From the NCBI GenBank assembly GCA_051414845.1, contig CP183313.1, positions 1,550,001 to 1,614,000 of the forward strand: a stretch of 64,000 nucleotides of DNA. The letters are read 5' to 3'. This stretch comes from Simonsiella sp051414845. GTDB taxonomy: Bacteria; Pseudomonadota; Gammaproteobacteria; Burkholderiales; Neisseriaceae. The notes below the pieces were generated by a model, which had not been told where the DNA came from, ran no database searches, and saw nothing but the letters and a program-made list of their open reading frames with translations. Positions 60,069 through 64,000 of this stretch are shown here, piece by piece (position 1 is the first letter of the stretch; each line of letters starts with the position of its first letter). The position numbers were made by a program, and so were the translations under genes.

Positions 60069-61400
60069 TCAAGCCCCTAAAAACCAAAATTTCGCCAACC
60101 AGCACACCGCCACAATCCACACCATCACAGGCACTTCTTTCATGCGGCCGCAAACCAATTTAATCGCCGCATAGCTGATAAAGCCCATCGCAATGCCGTC
60201 CGCGATAGAGTAAGTAAACGGCATAAACGCAATGGTCATAAACGCAGGCGCGGCTTCGGTTATGTCGTGCCAATCAATTTCCGTTGCCGAGCGCATCATT
60301 TGTACGCCGATGTAAAGTAGCGCAGGTGCAGTCGCAAACGCAGGTACGGCTTGTGCTAACGGCGAAAACCACAAACACGCCAGCATCAATACGCCCACCG
60401 TAATCGCGGTCAAACCTGTGCGCCCACCAGCGGCAACGCCCGACGCGCTTTCAATATACGGCGTGGTGGACGATGTCCCTAAACCTGCGCCCGCCACAAT
60501 CGCCACGCTGTCGGCAAACAAGGCTTTTTTCAGGCGTGGCAAATGTCCGTTTTTGTCCAACATCCCTGCGCGGTGCGTTACCCCCACCAGCGTACCTGTG
60601 CTGTCAAACAAATCCACCAAGAAAAACACGAAAATCACGGCAATCATGCTGCCATTGAATAAACCGTTAAAATCCAATTGCATAAACGTTGGCGCAATGG
60701 AAGGCACGGGCGCGATAATGCCTTTAAACTCAGTCAAACCTAACATCGCCGCCAAGCCTGTAATCACGAAAATGCTGATGATAATCGCACCGCGCACGCG
60801 GTAATAATCCAAGCAAATCGTCAAGAAAAAGCCCAATAAAGCCAGCAGAACGGGGAAATTCGGTACTTTTATGCCGTCTTTGATTTCGTATAAATTATTC
60901 ATTTTCAACAAGGTCGCTTCACTGGCAATCACTACGCCCGAGCCTTTGAGCGCAATCAATGCCAAAAACAAGCCAATGCCTGCCGCAATCGCCATTTTCA
61001 AACTCATCGGCAAGGCGTTGACCAACAATTCGCGCACCTTAAACATGCTGAAAATAATGAAAATAATGCCCGACACAAACACCGCCGCCAACGCAATCTG
61101 CCAACTCACGCCCATGCCTTTGACCACGCTGAATGTGAAATACGCGTTTAAACCCATGCCTGGTGCCAACGCAATCGGATAATTCGCTAATGCTCCCATA
61201 ATAAAGCAACCAATTGCTGCTGAAATGGCAGTTGCCACAAACACCGCACCAAAATCCATGCCTGTAATAGACAAAATGCTCGGGTTTACAATCAAGATGT
61301 AACACATAGTCAAAAATGTCGTCAGCCCTGCGACCAATTCCGTGCGCACCGTTGTGCCATTTTCTTTGAGTTTAAAAAAGCGTTCTAAAAAGTTATTCAT
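60069..61400 (-). CDS. NCS2 purine permease (AzgA/GhxP-like)
   Basis: A 443-aa inner-membrane transporter with about 12-14 helices. The N-terminus VRTELVAGLTTFLTMCYILIVNPSIL and the motifs FVATAISAAIGCFIMG, LAPGMGLNAYFTF and the substrate region ALFADSVAIVAGAGLGTSSTTPYIES are typical of the AzgA branch, which moves adenine, guanine or hypoxanthine with protons. Which purine it carries is unclear. ATG 61400 is used; the longer frame includes an uptake sequence only. Confidence 0.9.
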   Translation of the reverse strand: MNNFLERFFKLKENGTTVRTELVAGLTTFLTMCYILIVNPSILSITGMDFGAVFVATAISAAIGCFIMGALANYPIALAPGMGLNAYFTFSVVKGMGVSWQIALAAVFVSGIIFIIFSMFKVRELLVNALPMSLKMAIAAGIGLFLALIALKGSGVVIASEATLLKMNNLYEIKDGIKVPNFPVLLALLGFFLTICLDYYRVRGAIIISIFVITGLAAMLGLTEFKGIIAPVPSIAPTFMQLDFNGLFNGSMIAVIFVFFLVDLFDSTGTLVGVTHRAGMLDKNGHLPRLKKALFADSVAIVAGAGLGTSSTTPYIESASGVAAGGRTGLTAITVGVLMLACLWFSPLAQAVPAFATAPALLYIGVQMMRSATEIDWHDITEAAPAFMTIAFMPFTYSIADGIAMGFISYAAIKLVCGRMKEVPVMVWIVAVCWLAKFWFLGA

Positions 61401-61429
61401 GATAAGTATTAAATAAAAAGGAAAAATTT

Positions 61430-61460
61430 TTTTCAGGCTGCCACACAGGCAGCCTGAAAC
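61430..61460 (-). terminator. terminator after the DUF4149 gene
   Basis: TTTCAGGCTGCC and GGCAGCCTGAAA are opposed around ACACA, giving a 12-bp stem with a T-run on the upstream side. Confidence 0.7.
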
Positions 61461-61474
61461 ATAAGCATACACAT

Positions 61475-61927
61475 TTAGCGCGACATTTCACGCCAACGCA
61501 ATACCATCAAACACAACACCAGCCCCGTAATCGCCGCCAGCAAATGAATCACGCTAGACATGCCATGCCACATGCCAAAACTGCCGCCAATTAAATCGTG
61601 TAACCAGTTCTTTTGATTTGTTTTCAACGCCTCAATGACAGGCGTCATCAAAAATTCATTGATTGCCAATAAAAGCCACAAAAACAGTACGCCACGATGC
61701 GTGTTCACAGGACGATAACGGCTACGCGCCCTATCCTGCCGACACAAAACAAACGCCAATGCCCAAGCCACCAAGCCAACCCAGTTCGCCCAATGAAACA
61801 GCGTCCCCGCCATATTGCCCGCTTGCAAGCGTTCCAAATTTTTAAACAAAACAGGCGCAGCGATGTAACCAAAACCGATGTGCATCCCCAGCCAAACGCT
61901 GGTCAATAAAGCAATCACACGACCCAT
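61475..61927 (-). CDS. DUF4149 family membrane protein
   Basis: A 150-aa protein with four hydrophobic segments. It starts MGRVIALLTSVWLGMHIGFG and contains APVLFKNLERLQAGNMAGTLF and a late WHGMSSVIHLLAAITGL, which match DUF4149, a family of unknown function often found in betaproteobacteria beside yhbY or greA. Here it follows the MOSC gene on the same strand but is separated by repeats. ATG 61927 has a GGAG site six bases upstream; a GTG at 61933 is rejected. Confidence 0.75.
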   Translation of the reverse strand: MGRVIALLTSVWLGMHIGFGYIAAPVLFKNLERLQAGNMAGTLFHWANWVGLVAWALAFVLCRQDRARSRYRPVNTHRGVLFLWLLLAINEFLMTPVIEALKTNQKNWLHDLIGGSFGMWHGMSSVIHLLAAITGLVLCLMVLRWREMSR

Positions 61928-61975
61928 AAGCACTCCTCAAACAAAAAAACTGGCGCATTGTATCAAACAAACCGT

Positions 61976-62045
61976 TTTCAGGCAGCAGCTTCGCTTAACG
62001 CACATCGGTTGCTGAATCGCAGACTCAGACCGATGGCAGCCTAAA
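61976..62045. repeat. hairpin repeat with uptake-sequence ends, copy 2
   Basis: TTTTCAGGCAGCAGCTTCGC, then ACATCGGTT, an interior with CGCAGACTC, and AGACCGATGGCAGCCTAAAA. The order and the inner inverted pair match the copy at 8547-8618. Confidence 0.6.
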
Positions 62046-62065
62046 AGTAAACGGTAAAAACTCAC

Positions 62066-62199
62066 GACTCTGTTCCCTCCCCCGCTCGCGAGGGAGGGTT
62101 AGGGTGGGGGTGGTTGTTGCTTCATCAAAAATTTTTTTGTAATTCAACCCTCTCACCCCCACCCCAGCCCCTCCCTTGCAGAGGGAGAGGGAGCAGATT
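62066..62199. repeat. GC-rich inverted repeat with CCCTCCC/GGGAGGG arms
   Basis: GTTCCCTCCCCCGCTCGCGA followed by a G-rich GGGTTAGGGTGGGGGTGG block faces a C-rich CCCTCTCACCCCCACCCC block and TTGCAGAGGGAGAGGGAGCA. The two halves are opposed around an AT-rich middle. Such hairpins are scattered in many proteobacteria and probably move as non-autonomous elements. Composition is far more GC-rich than its surroundings. Confidence 0.65.
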
Positions 62200-62244
62200 T
62201 CAGGCTGCCTGAAACGTAGTTCAGCGCAGCTAAAACCTAAAAAC

Positions 62245-63033
62245 TCAATCAAAAATCGTGCGCAACACCTTCACTTCATCGCCCACGCGCAATTGTCCTT
62301 GATTTAAAGCCACCACATTCATGCCAAAAATCGTCTCGCGATGTTGTGCCAAATACTGCAACGGCTGCTGCGCCACATCCTTCTCACCCGTGCGCAAATC
62401 AATCGTTGGCATTACGCAACGCACACATGGCTTCAAAATATCAAATACCACTTCACCCATCTGCACCCGCTGCCACGTCTCTTCTTCATAAGGCTGGCAG
62501 CCTGAAACCACCACATTCGCCCGAAAGCGCGCCATCTCTAAATTCGCGCCCAAAGCTATGTTTAAATCATCTAAGGAAGCCATGTTCGTCAGCAAAAATG
62601 GTGCCCCATCTGCAAATGTGAGCGGTATATTGTGTTCAGGCAGCCTGCGCGCACTTTCATCACCCAAATAATACAAACGCACCGAAAAACCCAACTTCTG
62701 CGACAACATTTCATTCGCTGCACCATCGCCATGCCAAGCACAAAATTTATCTTTCCACACCTGCACATCCGCACGCTGTCGAAATAAATCACGTTCCGTT
62801 TTCAGACAACCACCATCATCAAACACAATATTCAGGCTGCCTGAAAGCGCGTTATATTCGGTTTGCCACAATAATAAATGCCCAAACTTGCGTGCCGTAA
62901 CCATCTCGCCTTCGGGCGTAGCAATCAACCAAACCCTATCGCCCAACAAACCTTGTGGCGTAACGCTTGCCGTTTCTAGCATTGCGCCACCAAGTGATTT
63001 CACAGGATAAATATGTAAACTACTGATATGCAT
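62245..63033 (-). CDS. MOSC-domain protein (YcbX-like)
   Basis: A 262-aa protein with a MOSC N-terminal beta barrel (ISSLHIYPVKSLGGAMLETASV, GLLGDRVWLI) and a C-terminal MOSC domain (FDILKPCVRCVMPTIDLRTGE), where the Cys that can hold molybdenum cofactor is in KPCVRC. Family members reduce N-hydroxylated compounds using molybdenum. The ferredoxin domain found in E. coli YcbX is absent. A partner reductase is not seen nearby. Confidence 0.85.
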   Translation of the reverse strand: MHISSLHIYPVKSLGGAMLETASVTPQGLLGDRVWLIATPEGEMVTARKFGHLLLWQTEYNALSGSLNIVFDDGGCLKTERDLFRQRADVQVWKDKFCAWHGDGAANEMLSQKLGFSVRLYYLGDESARRLPEHNIPLTFADGAPFLLTNMASLDDLNIALGANLEMARFRANVVVSGCQPYEEETWQRVQMGEVVFDILKPCVRCVMPTIDLRTGEKDVAQQPLQYLAQHRETIFGMNVVALNQGQLRVGDEVKVLRTIFD

Positions 63034-63056
63034 AATGTTCTCTCGTTGATATTTTT

Positions 63057-63285
63057 TTCAGGCTGCCTGAACTTTTGCAAAACTAGCTACATCGTCATTC
63101 CTGCATAGGCAGGAATCCAACTTTCGGTTTAAGTTAATTTATCTAACAAATTAAATTAAAAACCTAATTAAATTCAAAACCTTATATCAAATATTTTTTC
63201 ATTAAATATACATTCGTTTAATTCCACATTAGATTCCCGCCTACGCGGGAATGACGGTAGTGTGCGTTTTCAGGCAGCCTGAAAA
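63057..63285. repeat. dRS3-bounded repeat element, copy 4
   Basis: It begins at an uptake sequence followed by CTTTTGCAAAACTAGC and holds ATTCCTGCATAGGCAGGAAT (63097-63116) and ATTCCCGCCTACGCGGGAAT (63233-63252), ending in a second uptake sequence. The AT-rich core differs from the cores at 15.9, 41.7 and 44.4 kb, so the boundaries are shared but the contents are not. Confidence 0.7.
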
Positions 63286-63295
63286 GTGTCTACCG

Positions 63296-64000
63296 CTATT
63301 GATTCGGCACAAATTGCCCTGTCGGGTCTTTATAGCGATTGTAAGCAAACAAATATTGCTCAGGAAAACGCCGTATCCAGTGTTCCACATTGTCATTGAT
63401 GATTTGCGTGTCGTGCGCTTTATCGCCGTTCAGGCTGCCTGAAAGTGGCGCAATGTGCAGCGCAAAACCTTTGCCCTCTGCCAAGCGTTCGCCGACAAAA
63501 AACAAGGGGCAAACGTTTTTCACTTGCGCCAATTTGCTCGCCAAAGTCATCGTCAGCGCATCTCGCCCGAAAAATTTAACCCACACACCCTCGCCTTCTG
63601 CGGGGTCGGGCACATGGTCGGGCAACACAATCGTCGCTTCGCCTTGGCGCAAGGCTTTCATGATTTGTTTCACGCCTTGAATATTGGTCGGCGCGGTGCG
63701 CCCTTTACCACGCTGTCGCCCTGCTTGCATGATGTTGTTCATTGCCGCCAGTTTGGGTGGTTTATACATCGCGGTTAGCTCAAACGGCAAACGCTCGGAA
63801 ATATAACGCCCCGCCAAATCGTAGCTGCCTAAATGTGGCGTAATTAGCAGCAAACCTTGTTGTTTTTCAATTGCTTGTTCAATATATTCCCAGCCATGGA
63901 CTTCACGAAATAGCGCGCTGATTGCTTCAGGCTGCCTGAAAAACGCAATCGGCAATTCCAAACCGCCTTTTGCCGTTTCTTGCAACACGCGTTTTATCAT
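63296..64000 (-). CDS. lipid A acyltransferase (LpxL/HtrB family), partial
   Basis: C-terminal 234 aa of a late lipid A acyltransferase that adds a secondary acyl chain to lipid A at the inner membrane. The catalytic HX4D motif is in ITPHLGSYDLAGRY, and the rest matches LpxL/HtrB (DHVPDPAEGEGVWVKFFG, HIAPLSGSL, WIRRFPEQYLFAYNRYK). The usual N-terminal hydrophobic helix is missing because the gene continues past base 64000; the ATG at the very edge is probably internal. An in-frame uptake sequence gives FRQPE and another SGSLN. Confidence 0.85.
   Translation of the reverse strand: MIKRVLQETAKGGLELPIAFFRQPEAISALFREVHGWEYIEQAIEKQQGLLLITPHLGSYDLAGRYISERLPFELTAMYKPPKLAAMNNIMQAGRQRGKGRTAPTNIQGVKQIMKALRQGEATIVLPDHVPDPAEGEGVWVKFFGRDALTMTLASKLAQVKNVCPLFFVGERLAEGKGFALHIAPLSGSLNGDKAHDTQIINDNVEHWIRRFPEQYLFAYNRYKDPTGQFVPNQ

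Noticed and set aside
1..64000. Regularly recurring 17-bp palindrome considered as a CRISPR repeat or as a regulator operator
   Set aside because: Spacing is irregular, copies lie inside coding regions and in both orientations, and there are no cas genes. The core 12-mers match known DNA uptake sequences.
1..64000. tRNA and rRNA genes
   Set aside because: I looked for the T-loop GGTTCGAATCC type sequence and acceptor-stem pairs in the larger gaps and found none I could support. A tRNA search program would be decisive.

Overview
The window is a chromosomal segment of a Neisseriaceae bacterium that is probably not a member of Neisseria itself. The strongest evidence is a 17-bp near-palindrome, TTTCAGGCAGCCTGAAA, present on the order of a hundred times between and inside genes. 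On one strand it contains AGGCAGCCTGAA and on the other AGGCTGCCTGAA. These are the DNA uptake sequence dialects described for Kingella and Simonsiella, whereas Neisseria uses ATGCCGTCTGAA. Other Neisseriaceae marks are Correia-like mini-elements (TATAGTG...CACTATA), dRS3-like ATTCCC(N8)GGGAAT pairs, and gene clusters such as hisE-hinT-tatABC. DNA composition is moderately AT-rich. I see no prophage, CRISPR array, rRNA gene, recognisable tRNA gene or intact insertion sequence.

Layout. 1-1.6 kb: a TonB-dependent siderophore receptor broken by an in-frame stop and by a 183-bp insertion into an uptake sequence; it runs off the left edge. 1.8-5 kb: gmk, rpoZ and a bifunctional (p)ppGpp synthetase/hydrolase. 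5-9.4 kb: an ABC exporter, a flavin reductase, a YceF-type Maf pyrophosphatase and an RsmI-like methylase. 9.4-9.65 kb: an AT-rich gap with a cluster of DnaA boxes, a candidate replication origin. 9.65-19.1 kb: a cardiolipin-synthase-like gene, xth, two small envelope proteins, mutY, a TrmH-type methylase, dsbC, an exonuclease and hflX. 19.2-29.1 kb: a frameshifted membrane gene, ubiA, a flippase, glnS, a squalene/phytoene synthase, a plsC-like/cdsA pair, rlmH, ruvA and ribE, followed by a candidate small RNA.

29.6-41.4 kb: ppx, yhbY, marC, mutL, thrB, an Old Yellow Enzyme gene divergent from its likely HxlR regulator, a hisC with an unusual C-terminal membrane helix, the zinc-independent ribosomal pair rpmE2-rpmJ2 under a perfect Zur box, katA and rbfA. 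41.4-42 kb: a 600-bp repeat-filled gap. 42-51.7 kb: tilS, an RNase AM-like PHP phosphatase, trkA, a LysR regulator, a GNAT enzyme with a damaged start, hemL, tatCBA, hinT and hisE. 52-64 kb: brnQ, an FAD oxidase, an orphan roadblock/LC7 gene, uppP, dsbA, an FtsN-like SPOR protein, comM, ubiK, a purine permease, a DUF4149 protein, a MOSC protein and a partial lipid A acyltransferase.

Most genes are housekeeping: DNA repair and uptake (mutY, mutL, xth, ruvA, comM), ribosome and tRNA maturation (rbfA, rlmH, yhbY, tilS, hflX), envelope lipids (plsC-like, cdsA, cls-like, uppP, lpxL-like), periplasmic disulfides (dsbA, dsbC), and metal response (Fur-like and Zur sites). I did not find a clear new multi-gene defence or biosynthetic system. 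The interesting material is mainly the repeat biology (elements inserted into uptake sequences, Correia-like ends forming promoters and a gene terminus), the candidate origin, the candidate small RNA, and a few oddly built proteins.
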